From Ureibacillus xyleni (GTDB lineage: Bacteria > Bacillota > Bacilli > Bacillales_A > Planococcaceae): a stretch of DNA of 64,000 bases. The DNA is taken from contig NZ_OBMQ01000007.1 in the NCBI RefSeq assembly GCF_900217795.1, forward strand, positions 1 through 64,000, written 5' to 3'. Every line of letters begins with the position of its first letter. Within the stretch, counting starts at the first letter, position 1. The position numbers were made by a program, and so were the translations under genes. Positions 1 to 9,166 of the stretch are shown here, in pieces. Below the pieces are notes generated by a model. That model saw only the letters and a program-made list of their open reading frames with translations. It was not told the DNA's origin and did no database searches.

Positions 1-16
1 ACCCGCATATTAAAAC

Positions 17-91
17 TGGTGAGCCATGAAGGACTTGAACCTTCGACCCTCTGATTAAAAGTCAGATGCTCTACCACTGAGCTAATGGCTC
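17..91 (-). tRNA. tRNA-Lys (anticodon TTT)
   Basis: The minus strand folds as a full cloverleaf with anticodon TTT inside CTGACTTTTAATCAG, a GGTTCAAGTCC T-arm and an encoded CCA end. It is the last gene of a 5S-Val-Thr-Lys cluster, 7 nt after tRNA-Thr. Confidence 0.95.
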
Positions 92-98
92 TAAAGAA

Positions 99-174
<76 letters not shown>

Positions 175-180
175 AAAATA

Positions 181-256
181 TGGTGGAGGATGACGGGCTC
201 GAACCGCCGACCCCCTGCTTGTAAGGCAGGTGCTCTCCCAGCTGAGCTAATCCTCC
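181..256 (-). tRNA. tRNA-Val (anticodon TAC)
   Basis: The minus strand has acceptor stem GGAGGAT/ATCCTCC, anticodon TAC within CTGCCTTACAAGCAG, a GGTTCGAGCCC T-arm and an encoded CCA. It follows the 5S gene by about 14 nt and was probably co-transcribed with it. Confidence 0.95.
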
Positions 257-270
257 ATTTTTTAAAAACA

Positions 271-389
271 AGCGAAGCAACGTCCTACTCTCACAGGGGG
301 AAGCCCCCAACTACCATCGGCGCTAAAGAGCTTAACTTCCGTGTTCGATATGGGAACGGGTGTGTCCTCTTTGCCATTATTACTTCACT
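271..389 (-). rRNA. rrf: 5S ribosomal RNA, not preceded by 23S
   Basis: The minus strand carries the conserved 5S core (CCCGTTCCCAT, GAACACGGAAGTTAAGC, GCGCCGATGGTAG, GAGAGTAGGACG). Its two ends pair over about 10 bp to form helix I. In Bacillales the 5S gene normally follows 16S-23S; here the DNA upstream (390-560) holds no 23S sequence but a sigma-A-type promoter. This is therefore a stand-alone 5S-tRNA transcription unit. The exact mature ends are estimated from the terminal stem. Confidence 0.93.
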
Positions 390-418
390 TAAGTTCGTTT
401 TTTTAAAGCAGCTATTAC

Positions 419-447
419 ATAATAACTTCACTTTAAAATTTCGTCAA
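419..447 (-). promoter_or_regulatory. Sigma-A promoter of the 5S-tRNA cluster
   Basis: On the minus strand, TTGACG (447-442) and TATTAT (424-419) are separated by exactly 17 nt. The predicted start is near 412, about 23 nt upstream of the 5S end. No open reading frame or 23S sequence intervenes. Confidence 0.7.
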
Positions 448-559
448 CTATTTTTTAATATTAGTTTTAGTAAAATAACTTATCCTCAACTAAGAACTTA
501 ACAATTACACGTTTCGTATGTCGTTAAGGACAAGTAATAATATATATCAGATAACAATA

Positions 560-1462
560 TTAATCAAGTACTTTTTTCAAAATTCCTTTTAAAATTTTTA
601 TATCTATTATGAACAACATAATTCCAACAATAACTGTTACCCCACCAATAATCTGTGTAGCTATCAGTTTTTCAGAAAAAATAAAATACGCAAGAATTGT
701 AGCTCCGATTGGTTCAAATAAAACGGCTACTGAAATTACGTTTGTACTAACCCATTTGATTGCCCAATTAAATAGAGTATGGCCAAGTAGGTTTGGAATA
801 ATAGCTAAAAGTAAGAACCAAATCCAATCCATTGTTGGATATGGTGCAAATGATTTCCCCATTAGTAAAACGTATATGAATAGACAGATTGTACTCATTG
901 AATAAACTACCATTGTGTAGGTAACGAGAGAAATACGTTTACGTACATCTTGTCCAAATAATAAATAACCAGTAATTAATGCACAAGCAATTAACGCTAG
1001 AATATCTCCGTAAAGTGCATTACCGCTAACTTTAAAATCTCCCCAACTTATTAAAAAACTTCCGCATACAGCAATTACTCCTGATGCAAATGTTTTCATT
1101 GAAATTTTCTCTTTAAAGAACAAGTATGTTCCTACAAAAGCAAATAGAGGTTGTAATGTAACAAGCACAGTTGAACTTGCAACTGATGTGTAATTTAGCG
1201 ATTCAAACCATAGAATGAAATGAAAAGCTAAAAAGATACCAGCAACAGAAGAAAATAGCCAATCTTTTTTCGATAGAATTTTAATTTCATTAACATATTT
1301 CGTAAAAAATAGTGGACTCATAATTAATACAGAAAAAAACATTCTATAAAATGCGATGACACTACTATGCGCTTCCGTTAATTTAACAATGATTGCAGAT
1401 AAAGAAATTGAGATTACACCTATAAGTATAGGGATATAAGGGTGTATTTTAGGTTTTTCCAT
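560..1462 (-). CDS. EamA/DMT family transporter
   Basis: This 300-residue protein consists almost entirely of hydrophobic helices (about ten) in two repeated EamA halves, the usual architecture and length of drug/metabolite superfamily exporters. An Arg-containing stretch after the first helices (IAFYRM) is typical of the family. These proteins move small metabolites such as amino acids across the cytoplasmic membrane; the substrate cannot be told from sequence. It is transcribed alone, divergently from the MgtC-like gene. A plain 10-TMS permease with no visible truncation. Confidence 0.85.
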   Translation of the reverse strand: MEKPKIHPYIPILIGVISISLSAIIVKLTEAHSSVIAFYRMFFSVLIMSPLFFTKYVNEIKILSKKDWLFSSVAGIFLAFHFILWFESLNYTSVASSTVLVTLQPLFAFVGTYLFFKEKISMKTFASGVIAVCGSFLISWGDFKVSGNALYGDILALIACALITGYLLFGQDVRKRISLVTYTMVVYSMSTICLFIYVLLMGKSFAPYPTMDWIWFLLLAIIPNLLGHTLFNWAIKWVSTNVISVAVLFEPIGATILAYFIFSEKLIATQIIGGVTVIVGIMLFIIDIKILKGILKKVLD

Positions 1463-1574
1463 TTTTTTATAACCTCATTATATAATTTTTGCTATATTTA
1501 TAAAACAATAGATTTATTCTTATTTTGTCACAGTAAGCTGTTAAAATTCAATCACTAAGAAAGGGGATACAATA

Positions 1575-2300
1575 TTGGATATTACTATACTTAATGAACC
1601 TTTCACATTTGAAGTGGTCATAAAACTTGTTGTTGCTGCAACTTTAAGTTTAATTATCGGAATTGAACGGGAATTAAAAAAGAAACCAGTTGGCTTAAAA
1701 ACTAGTTTAGTTATTGCAACTTTTAGTTGTTTGCTTACAATTATTTCAATTGAAACCGCATATAGTACTCCTGCGCGTGATGATATTAACATTACAATGG
1801 ATCCACTTCGACTTGCAGCACAAATTGTAAGTGGTATCGGATTTTTAGGTGCTGGTGTTATTTTACGTAAAGGAAACGATAGCATAACGGGTTTAACAAC
1901 TGCAGCGATGATTTGGGGCGCGGCTGGAATAGGTATAGCAGTAGGTGCTGGTTTTTATATCGAAGCTTTTGCAACCGTTGTGATTGTTGTAATTGGAATT
2001 GAATTGTTTGCGCCATTCTTGTCCAAAATAGGTCCAAAGAGATTACGCATGAAAGAGTTATCTTTAAAGGCTCGTTTATCTGAGGAAGAAAATATTCAAA
2101 ACCTCCTAACGTTTATGAAAGAAAATGAAATGTACATTGAACATATCCGGATAAAAGATATTCCAGTTTCAACGGAGCAAGTTTTATTTGAAGTTGATAT
2201 TAAATTTTCCACATTATTTAAAAAAGATACTATTTCAATTTACACTACTTTGCACACACTACCCTATGTACAGAAAATTGAAATTGAAAACTTAGGTTAA
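1575..2300 (+). CDS. MgtC/SapB family membrane protein
   Basis: The first 150 residues form a hydrophobic MgtC domain with the family signatures GIERELKKKPVGLKT, QIVSGIGFLGAG and GLTTAAMIWGAAGIG. The last 80 residues are a soluble ACT-like tail. Family members are linked to low-Mg2+ survival and membrane-potential control; the bacillary role is poorly defined. The start is TTG at 1575, chosen because AAGAAAGGGG lies just before it and no ATG fits. The CDF gene follows 14 nt downstream, so the two are probably co-transcribed as a cation-related pair. Confidence 0.85.
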   Translation: MDITILNEPFTFEVVIKLVVAATLSLIIGIERELKKKPVGLKTSLVIATFSCLLTIISIETAYSTPARDDINITMDPLRLAAQIVSGIGFLGAGVILRKGNDSITGLTTAAMIWGAAGIGIAVGAGFYIEAFATVVIVVIGIELFAPFLSKIGPKRLRMKELSLKARLSEEENIQNLLTFMKENEMYIEHIRIKDIPVSTEQVLFEVDIKFSTLFKKDTISIYTTLHTLPYVQKIEIENLG

Positions 2301-2314
2301 TTGGAGGAAATCAA

Positions 2315-3307
2315 ATGGGCGAGATATTTAAGCTAATAAAAGGTGGAAACAAGCCTTCTTTAATCGCAGCACTAGTTAACTTGTTTTTAGGGATTATTAA
2401 AGGTGTTGCCTATTTCTTTACTGGTAACGTGGCAATGTTCGCGGAGATGATGCACTCCCTTGGTGATTCAGCTAACCAATTTTTCGTCTTTATTGGGTCT
2501 GCTTTATCGAAAAAAGCGCCTACCGCAAAATTCCCCAATGGTTTTGGACGTGTTGTAAACCTAGTTTGTTTAGGAGCAGTTTTAATAGTAGCTATCCTTT
2601 CCTATGAAACAGTAAAAGAAGGTTGGCACCATTTCATTCACCCAGTTGAAGAATCTGAAGGGGTCCTGATTGCTCTAGGTGTTTTACTAATTGGTATTGT
2701 TTTAGAAGGAACAGTTTTGCATAAAGCTGCACAAGAAGTACTACATGAGGTGGGTGTCGAAAATAAAGGTTTTCTTGCATTACCGAAATCAGTAGCATAT
2801 TTGAATCGTGCAAAACCTGCAACAAAACTCGTTTGGATGGAAGATTTAGTAGCAACTGCTGGTAACGTACTTGCCTTTTTAGCAATTATTATTGCCTATT
2901 TTACAGGTTGGTCGGCATTAGAAGGATTAGTTTCAATGATTATCGGAATCATGATGTTTTATGTAGTTGGGCGAGTGTTTCTTGATAATGCTCGCGGTGC
3001 AATTGGGGAAACAGATGAAGAAATGCAAGTTCATATAGGTAACTTAGTGATGGAAGATCCACATGTAACAGATATTCGTCGGTTAGAAGTAATAAAAGAA
3101 GGAGAATTTCTCCATGTAACAGTTATTGCCGAAACAGATCCTAATCAATCACTCGCTTATTTAGATGACGTTCGTGATCATTTGGTAGAGATGATTATGA
3201 GTCAAAAAGGGGTCACAAAAGTTTCATTTTCCTTTGACGAAGAAGATGGTATTACAGAGTGGAAACATCATTTAAAAGAAAAAAAACAGGCAACGAAAAA
3301 TCAATAA
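2315..3307 (+). CDS. Cation diffusion facilitator (SLC30A9-like branch)
   Basis: A 330-residue cation-efflux protein with about six helices followed by a cytosolic C-terminal domain. Helix II carries a metal-site HxxxD (HSLGD). In helix V the usual HxxxD is replaced by an EDLVA segment, as I recall for the ZnT9/SLC30A9-like branch, so classical zinc export should not be assumed. The ATG has GGAGG eight nt upstream. It follows the MgtC-like gene by 14 nt and ends in a strong bidirectional terminator. Confidence 0.87.
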   Translation: MGEIFKLIKGGNKPSLIAALVNLFLGIIKGVAYFFTGNVAMFAEMMHSLGDSANQFFVFIGSALSKKAPTAKFPNGFGRVVNLVCLGAVLIVAILSYETVKEGWHHFIHPVEESEGVLIALGVLLIGIVLEGTVLHKAAQEVLHEVGVENKGFLALPKSVAYLNRAKPATKLVWMEDLVATAGNVLAFLAIIIAYFTGWSALEGLVSMIIGIMMFYVVGRVFLDNARGAIGETDEEMQVHIGNLVMEDPHVTDIRRLEVIKEGEFLHVTVIAETDPNQSLAYLDDVRDHLVEMIMSQKGVTKVSFSFDEEDGITEWKHHLKEKKQATKNQ

Positions 3308-3320
3308 AACCAATAAAAAA

Positions 3321-3356
3321 AGGTGTCTCAAGCTAAAATGAGACACCTTTTATTTA
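3321..3356. terminator. Bidirectional terminator, CDF / Fe-ADH
   Basis: AGGTGTCTCA pairs perfectly with TGAGACACCT (3321-3348), with A-runs on the left and T-runs on the right. It can stop both the rightward CDF transcript and the leftward dehydrogenase transcript. Confidence 0.9.
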
Positions 3357-4517
3357 TAGTGACATTTTTAGAATTGCGCGAACGTCTTCCGCTTCCAATT
3401 CTTTAAATTTTCCAAAAGGTCCATTCACCATGGATTTTTCCACTAATGTTTCAAGTTGTGAGTCATCAATATCGTAATCGCTTAATCGACTTGGCGCTCC
3501 TATAGATGTCCAAAATTCACTTAGGCGGTTAATCCCTTCCAAAGCAACCTCTTCTACCGTTTTTCCTTCTGGGTTTACATTAAACACTCGTGTTGCTAGC
3601 CTAACAAAACGTTCAGGATTAACAGATACGTTGTGACGCATCCAATTCGGGAATAGGATAGCTAGTCCCCCTCCATGTGGGATATCGTACACTGCAGATA
3701 CAGAATGTTCGATATTATGAGTTGCCCAATCCCCACGCGAACCAATTGATAAGAACCCATTCAATCCAATTGTTCCTGCTAGTAAAATTGTTTCACGTAA
3801 CTCGTAATTTTCAAGGTCTTCAATTAATTTTGGTGCAGTATTGATAACTGTTCGTAAAACACCTTCACACATTTCATCTGTAATTGGCGTATTTGTAGCA
3901 TCGTGGAAGTATTGTTCAAATACGTGAGACATTATATCCACAATTCCATAAACAGTGTGGTTTTTAGGTACACTAAAAGTATATGTTGGATCTAGTATTG
4001 AAAACTTTGGAAAAACAGCTGGATGACCCCAACCATATTTTTCTTTCGTTTCTTCATTGGAAATGACTGAACCTGAATTCATTTCAGATCCTGTTGCGGC
4101 TAAGGTTAATATTGTTCCTAAAGGTAATGCATCAATAACATTTGTTTTCTTTAATACAATATTCCATGCATCTTCATCTACCTTTGCACCAGCTGCTATC
4201 AATTTTGAGCAATCAATAACAGAACCTCCCCCTACTGCTAGTACTAAATCAATGGCTTCCTTTTTACATATTTCAATACCTTTTCTTGCCGTTTCTACAC
4301 GTGGATTTGGCTCCACTCCACTTAATTCAAATACGTTCATATTTAGTTTTTTTAGGATTGCCATGACCTCATCATACAAACCGCTTTTTTTTATACTCCC
4401 CCCACCATAAACAACTAAAATATTATGGCCATACTGAGGTAATTCTGTTTCGAGCTGACTTATTTGATTTTTTCCAAAATGTAAACGTACTGGATTGTAA
4501 AATGAAAAATTATTCAC
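3354..4517 (-). CDS. Iron-containing alcohol dehydrogenase (YugJ/butanol dehydrogenase-like)
   Basis: Type III Fe-ADH of 387 residues, reducing aldehydes or oxidising alcohols with NAD(P)H in the cytoplasm. It has the cofactor motif [11 protein letters not shown], the ATGSEMN loop, and metal-binding segments [10 protein letters not shown] and [19 protein letters not shown] with the iron-ligand histidines. The start is taken as GTG at 4517 because AAGGAGA lies 8 nt upstream and the product then begins [15 protein letters not shown] like its family; an upstream ATG at 4562 has no such site. It lies downstream of the glutamate dehydrogenase gene, separated by a terminator, so it probably has its own promoter. 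Confidence 0.9.
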   Translation of the reverse strand: MNNFSFYNPVRLHFGKNQISQLETELPQYGHNILVVYGGGSIKKSGLYDEVMAILKKLNMNVFELSGVEPNPRVETARKGIEICKKEAIDLVLAVGGGSVIDCSKLIAAGAKVDEDAWNIVLKKTNVIDALPLGTILTLAATGSEMNSGSVISNEETKEKYGWGHPAVFPKFSILDPTYTFSVPKNHTVYGIVDIMSHVFEQYFHDATNTPITDEMCEGVLRTVINTAPKLIEDLENYELRETILLAGTIGLNGFLSIGSRGDWATHNIEHSVSAVYDIPHGGGLAILFPNWMRHNVSVNPERFVRLATRVFNVNPEGKTVEEVALEGINRLSEFWTSIGAPSRLSDYDIDDSQLETLVEKSMVNGPFGKFKELEAEDVRAILKMSL

Positions 4518-4560
4518 AATTTGACTCTCCTTCTTTTCGTGCGAAATTCTATTGACTAAC

Positions 4561-4597
4561 AAAAAAAGCTATGTAAGGAGTATTCCCTAACATAGCT
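4561..4597 (-). terminator. Terminator of the glutamate dehydrogenase gene
   Basis: On the minus strand a hairpin with arms around AGCTATGT and ACATAGCT (4597-4567) is followed by a run of seven T. It separates glutamate dehydrogenase from the downstream Fe-ADH gene. Confidence 0.85.
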
Positions 4598-4610
4598 CAT
4601 TTTATCGTAT

Positions 4611-5855
4611 TTACACCCAACCACGGAAACGAGACGCTTCAGCAGTACGACGAACACCAACCATATAGGCAGCTAATCGCATATTAATGTTTCGTGTTGT
4701 TGCAGTTGTATAAACATTTTCAAAAGCATCAACCATTTTTTTGTGTAATTTTTCAGCAACCTCTTCTGCTGTCCAGTAGTATCCTTGGTTGTTTTGTACC
4801 CATTCAAAGTAAGATACCGTTACACCACCCGCAGATGCTAAAACGTCAGGAACAAGTAAAATTCCACGCTCAGATAAAATCTTTGTTGCTTCTGCAGTAG
4901 TTGGACCATTTGCTGCTTCCACTACGATATTCGCTTTAATATTATGTGCGTTTTCAGCAGTAATTTGATTTTCAATGGCTGCAGGAACAAGAATATCACA
5001 ATCTAGTTCAAGCAATTCTTGGTTTGTAATTGTATTTTCAAATAATGTTGTTACTGTACCGAAACTATCACGACGATCTAATAAATAATCAATATCTAAC
5101 CCATTCGGATCATGTAATGCACCGTATGCATCTGAAATACCGATTACTTTAGCACCTAAATCGCTCATGAATTTTGCTAAGAAACTACCAGCGTTACCAA
5201 AACCTTGGATTACAACACGTGCTCCTTGAATATCGATGTTTCGTTTTTTTGCTGCTTCTTGAATGACAATTGTAACACCTTCTGCAGTTGCACGATCACG
5301 GCCTTGCGAACCTCCAAGTACGATTGGTTTACCTGTAATGAAACCTGGTGAATTAAATTCATCCATTCGGCTATATTCGTCCATCATCCATGCCATAATT
5401 TGCGCGTTTGTAAATACATCTGGAGCAGGAATATCTTTTGTTGGTCCAACGATTTGACTAATCGCACGTACATAACCTCGACTTAATCTTTCAAGTTCAC
5501 CCATAGACATTTGGCGTGGGTCGCAAATAATGCCGCCTTTACCACCACCATATGGTAAATCAACAATACCGCATTTTAAAGTCATCCACATGGAAAGAGC
5601 TTTTACTTCCTCTTCACTTACCATTGGGTGGAAACGAACGCCACCTTTTGTAGGACCAACTGCATCACTATGTTGTGCACGGTATCCTGTAAATACTTTT
5701 GTCGTACCATCATCCATTTTTACAGGGATTCGTACGTGCAACATGCGTAGTGGTTCCTTTAATAATTCATACATTGCTTCATCGTAACCAAGTTTATTCA
5801 ACGCATCTTTGATTACATCTTGTGTAGATGTAAATAGATTTAAATTTTCAGCCAT
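4611..5855 (-). CDS. NAD-type glutamate dehydrogenase (RocG/GudB family)
   Basis: Hexameric-type Glu/Leu/Phe/Val dehydrogenase of 414 residues, catalysing oxidative deamination of glutamate to 2-oxoglutarate. Visible features are the active-site PYGGGKGGI lysine loop, the PTKDIPAPDV segment, and a Rossmann domain with VIQGFGNAGS. The C-terminus RFRGW is typical of RocG/GudB. An AGAGGCG ribosome site precedes ATG 5855. Its neighbour RocA makes glutamate from proline/arginine breakdown, so the two form consecutive steps, although a terminator near 6040 makes them separate units. Whether it is RocG (inducible) or GudB (constitutive) cannot be decided here. Confidence 0.93.
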   Translation of the reverse strand: MAENLNLFTSTQDVIKDALNKLGYDEAMYELLKEPLRMLHVRIPVKMDDGTTKVFTGYRAQHSDAVGPTKGGVRFHPMVSEEEVKALSMWMTLKCGIVDLPYGGGKGGIICDPRQMSMGELERLSRGYVRAISQIVGPTKDIPAPDVFTNAQIMAWMMDEYSRMDEFNSPGFITGKPIVLGGSQGRDRATAEGVTIVIQEAAKKRNIDIQGARVVIQGFGNAGSFLAKFMSDLGAKVIGISDAYGALHDPNGLDIDYLLDRRDSFGTVTTLFENTITNQELLELDCDILVPAAIENQITAENAHNIKANIVVEAANGPTTAEATKILSERGILLVPDVLASAGGVTVSYFEWVQNNQGYYWTAEEVAEKLHKKMVDAFENVYTTATTRNINMRLAAYMVGVRRTAEASRFRGWV

Positions 5856-6032
5856 CTATTTCGCCTCTTTAAATTTAATGGTAAATTATTATTCGCAAAC
5901 ATTGTATCATACTTTACTAAATAAATGGTTAATTATGTGTGATGACTTATATGTTTGGAATTCGTCTTGATTAAAAAACATTTACTTAAAAAATAGATTT
6001 TATACTAAGTATATTTTTCCTATCTATTTCTG

Positions 6033-6059
6033 TAAAAAAACAGACGCAGTTACGTCTGC
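6033..6059 (-). terminator. Terminator of rocA
   Basis: On the minus strand GCAGACG-TAACTG-CGTCTG (6059-6041) is followed by a T-run. It lies 24 nt past the rocA stop codon. Confidence 0.85.
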
Positions 6060-6082
6060 TTTTTTACATTATGGATTAAAAA

Positions 6083-7630
6083 TTACAACATTTCTGATAC
6101 TGATTTAGCTTGCATATGAAGTGTTAAATAGTCAGGACCACCTGCTTTTGAATCCGTACCTGACATGTTAAATCCTCCAAACGGTTGATAACCAACAGTT
6201 GCTCCTGTACAACCACGGTTTAAATATAAGTTCCCAACATGGAATTCTTCACGAGCCTTCTCTAAATGGAAACGATTGTTTGAAAGTACAGCACCCGTTA
6301 AACCATATACCGTATTGTTAGCAATTTCAATCGCATCATCAAAACTGTTTGCTTTTGTAAATGCTAACACAGGTCCAAAGATTTCTTCTTGCATAATCCG
6401 AGCATTCGGATCAACATCTGCAAATACAGTCGGATTAATAAAGAAGCCTTTTGAATCATCTGCCGTACCACCCGTTATTAGACGCCCTTCACCTTTACCA
6501 ATTTCAATATATTCTGTAATTTTCTTAAATGCACCAGCATCATTAACAGGGCCCATATAAGTTTCTAAGTTGGCTGGATCTCCAACAATGATTTCATTCG
6601 TTAACTCTTCCACACGTTTTAATACCGTTTCGTATGCGTGATCACCTACGATTACTGCTCGAGAACAAGCGGAACATTTTTGACCACTAAAGCCAAACGC
6701 ACTTGTAACAATAGATTGTGCAGCTAATTCTAAGTCTGCATCTTCATCAACAACGATTGTATCTTTACCGCCCATTTCAGCAATTACACGTTTAATCCAG
6801 ATTTGCCCTTCGTTTAGTACTGATGCACGTTGGTTAATTCTTAGTCCAACATCACGAGAGCCTGTAAAACTAATGAAACGAGTACGTGGATGGTCAACTA
6901 AATAATCGCCCACTTCAGCACCAGATCCTGGAACATAGTTTACTACCCCTGCAGGTAAACCAGCTTGTTCGAGGATTTCCATGAATTTATAGGCAATAAC
7001 AGGAGTAGTTGATGCCGGCTTTAATAAAACAGTATTTCCAGTCACTACAGCTGCCACAGTAGTACCAACCATTATCGCAAATGGGAAGTTCCATGGTGAA
7101 ATGACAATACCGACTCCTAAAGGAATGTATGAGTATTTGTTAATTTCACCAGGGTTTTGATTTAAAGGTTTTCCTTCTGCGAGTTCTAACATTTGGCGAC
7201 CATAGTACTCTAAGAAGTCAATACCTTCCGCAACATCAGCATCCGCCTGAATCCACGGTTTACCAGCTTCTTTCGTCATCCAGGCAGCTAACTCAAATTT
7301 TCGGCGACGAGTAATCGCTGCTGCTTTAAATAAAACTTCTGCACGTACGATTGGATTAACTTTTTTCCATTGGTTAAATGTCGAATCCGCCACTTGCATT
7401 GCTTTTTCAGCTAAGTCTTGACTCGCTTTTGAGACATAGCCCACTACCTCTTGTTTGTTTGATGGATTATATGACGTAATTTTTTGCTCAGTTGTTATTC
7501 TCTCTCCACCTATAATTAATGGATATTCTTGTCCAAGTTCAGTCTCAACTTTTTTCAAGGCATCAGAATAAGATTTTTGATTTGCTTCAATTGTAAAATT
7601 AGTTAATGGCTCAGATTTATACGGAATCAT
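6083..7630 (-). CDS. rocA: L-glutamate gamma-semialdehyde (P5C) dehydrogenase RocA
   Basis: A 515-residue aldehyde dehydrogenase of the RocA/PutA type. It oxidises glutamate semialdehyde, from proline and arginine, to glutamate. It shows the oxyanion and NAD motifs [10 protein letters not shown] and FTGSRDVG, the glutamate of AEMGGKD, and the catalytic cysteine in [11 protein letters not shown]. The N-terminal [12 protein letters not shown] matches the bacillary RocA group. AAGGAGG precedes ATG 7630. It is transcribed alone, divergently from a RocR-like regulator, and its product feeds the adjacent glutamate dehydrogenase. Its promoter contains two TGCAA-N7-TTGCA-like palindromes. Confidence 0.95.
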   Translation of the reverse strand: MIPYKSEPLTNFTIEANQKSYSDALKKVETELGQEYPLIIGGERITTEQKITSYNPSNKQEVVGYVSKASQDLAEKAMQVADSTFNQWKKVNPIVRAEVLFKAAAITRRRKFELAAWMTKEAGKPWIQADADVAEGIDFLEYYGRQMLELAEGKPLNQNPGEINKYSYIPLGVGIVISPWNFPFAIMVGTTVAAVVTGNTVLLKPASTTPVIAYKFMEILEQAGLPAGVVNYVPGSGAEVGDYLVDHPRTRFISFTGSRDVGLRINQRASVLNEGQIWIKRVIAEMGGKDTIVVDEDADLELAAQSIVTSAFGFSGQKCSACSRAVIVGDHAYETVLKRVEELTNEIIVGDPANLETYMGPVNDAGAFKKITEYIEIGKGEGRLITGGTADDSKGFFINPTVFADVDPNARIMQEEIFGPVLAFTKANSFDDAIEIANNTVYGLTGAVLSNNRFHLEKAREEFHVGNLYLNRGCTGATVGYQPFGGFNMSGTDSKAGGPDYLTLHMQAKSVSEML

Positions 7631-7680
7631 GGAATAAAACCTCCTTCATCATTACAATTAGGTTGCGTTTTTTCTATAAA

Positions 7681-7709
7681 ATCATAAGCGCAAAAAATAT
7701 TTGCACCAA
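7681..7709 (-). promoter_or_regulatory. Putative sigma-A promoter of rocA with operator in the spacer
   Basis: On the minus strand TTGGTG (7709-7704), a 17-nt spacer and TATGAT (7686-7681) precede rocA. The spacer contains an imperfect palindrome, CGCAAAAAATATTTGCA on the plus strand (7689-7705). I looked for a sigma-54 GG-N10-GC element in 7631-7800 on the rocA strand and did not find one. Confidence 0.5.
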
Positions 7710-7732
7710 TATCCTATTTATATATATAATAA

Positions 7733-7749
7733 TGCAAAATATCGTTGCA
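7733..7749. promoter_or_regulatory. Palindromic operator candidate between rocA and its regulator
   Basis: TGCAAAATATCGTTGCA has perfect TGCAA/TTGCA half-sites spaced by 7 nt. It resembles the copy at 7689-7705, with 44 bp between centres. From memory, RocR upstream activating sites in B. subtilis are TTTGCA-type inverted repeats, so this is a candidate site for the divergent regulator. Confidence 0.45.
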
Positions 7750-7800
7750 CAATTCAAGCGATAATTTCCTAAATTGTTCATTTTTTTTGAGGTGAAGCAC

Positions 7801-9111
7801 TTGACAATAGAAAATAATATTTCAAAAAAGTTTTACGACTTCGCAATCGACAATGTATCTGTTGGTATTCATGCGATTGATTTAAATGGGCATACCATTT
7901 TATACAATAATAAAATGAAAGAAATAGAAGGCTATAATATAGAAGATATTACGGACCGTTCTATATTAGATATTTTTACCTTCAATCAAAGTGACAGTAC
8001 ATTAATTAGAGTTCTTCAAACGGGTCAAAAAGAGTTGAATGTAAAACAAACTTATTGGAATAAAGATGGACATGAAATTACGACTATCAATGACACCTAT
8101 CCAATATTTGAAAATGATGAAATAATAGGTGCGATTGAATTTGCTCGTGATATCACGACATTAGAGAAACTTATTTATCAACCTTTAAGACGATATGGTG
8201 AGCCTTTAACGTTTGAAATGTTCTCTGTAGCATCTGAACAAATGTATAACGTTATTGAGAATGCTAAAAAGGCTGCTAAAGCACGTATTCCAGTATTACT
8301 TATTGGTGAATCGGGTACTGGAAAGCATTTAGTTGCAGAGAGTATCCATCATGAACTTAACCCTACGAATGATGAATTTGTAACATTGTTCAGTAGGAGA
8401 AATCCTCAATCCATACTCGATAAATTACACAATTACTTAAAAACAAATAAAGCCTATACTTTTTTCTTTGAACGTATTGAATATTTACCACTATCAATCC
8501 AAAAACAACTAATCGATATTTTAAACAAATTACCTATTGGTAAACATTTGGTTATCGGAAGTATTGGAGATGATCCAATCGATTTAATAAGTAGTGGCAA
8601 ATTATTAAAAGAACTATATTATTATTTTGCTACCTTAACGATATATATACCTGCATTGAGAGCTAGAAAAGAAGATATTTATCCTTTCGTTTCAGATTAT
8701 TTTAGTCGCCATCGCGAACGGTTTGCTTCCAATATTGAAGGAATGTCTGATGAAGTGATGCAGGTTTTTTTACAATACGATTGGCCAGGAAATTTAAAAG
8801 AGCTAGAACTATTATTAGATGAGATATCGTCCATGATTACTAACGAAAAAATCATTACACTAGATATGTTGCCATTACATTTTCGATTTAAAGTTCAACA
8901 AGCAGACGAAAACATTCGTAAGGCTGATTTCTTCATAGTTCACTCCAATAAAGAACTCCTTCCACTAGAAGACTATATGCGGGAGGCGGAGAATTATTAT
9001 ATTCAAAATGTGTTAAATATTTTTGAAGGGAATATTACAAAAACAGCTCAAGCTTTGGGGATGAGTAGACAGAATTTACAATACCGTCTTAGAAAGTTAA
9101 AAAAAGATTAA
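7801..9111 (+). CDS. RocR-like PAS / AAA+ / Fis regulator lacking the sigma-54 loop
   Basis: A 436-residue transcription factor laid out like RocR: PAS domain (about residues 10-125), a central AAA+ domain with a good Walker A (GESGTGKH), and a C-terminal Fis-type HTH (NITKTAQALGMSRQNLQYRLRKL). The central domain is degenerate. The ESELFG..GAFTGA segment that contacts sigma-54 is missing altogether, and the Walker B LDE is replaced by FER. It probably does not work as a sigma-54 ATPase activator. TTG 7801 is chosen because GAGGTGA lies 5 nt before it. Divergence from rocA suggests control of arginine/proline/glutamate breakdown (inference). Confidence 0.8.
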   Translation: MTIENNISKKFYDFAIDNVSVGIHAIDLNGHTILYNNKMKEIEGYNIEDITDRSILDIFTFNQSDSTLIRVLQTGQKELNVKQTYWNKDGHEITTINDTYPIFENDEIIGAIEFARDITTLEKLIYQPLRRYGEPLTFEMFSVASEQMYNVIENAKKAAKARIPVLLIGESGTGKHLVAESIHHELNPTNDEFVTLFSRRNPQSILDKLHNYLKTNKAYTFFFERIEYLPLSIQKQLIDILNKLPIGKHLVIGSIGDDPIDLISSGKLLKELYYYFATLTIYIPALRARKEDIYPFVSDYFSRHRERFASNIEGMSDEVMQVFLQYDWPGNLKELELLLDEISSMITNEKIITLDMLPLHFRFKVQQADENIRKADFFIVHSNKELLPLEDYMREAENYYIQNVLNIFEGNITKTAQALGMSRQNLQYRLRKLKKD

Positions 9112-9123
9112 AAAAAGTGAAAA

Positions 9124-9163
9124 TAAAAAGATGTACGGCTTTTTGTGCCATACATCTTTTTAT
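9124..9163. terminator. Bidirectional terminator
   Basis: Long A-rich/T-rich hairpin with arms AAAAAGATGTA and TACATCTTTTT and an inner GGC/GCC pairing. It serves the rightward regulator gene and the leftward yugI gene. Confidence 0.85.
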
Positions 9164-9166
9164 TAT

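Noticed and set aside
7631..7800. Sigma-54 (-24/-12) promoter for rocA
   Set aside because: No GG-N10-GC element was found on the rocA strand; a sigma-A-like promoter fits better.
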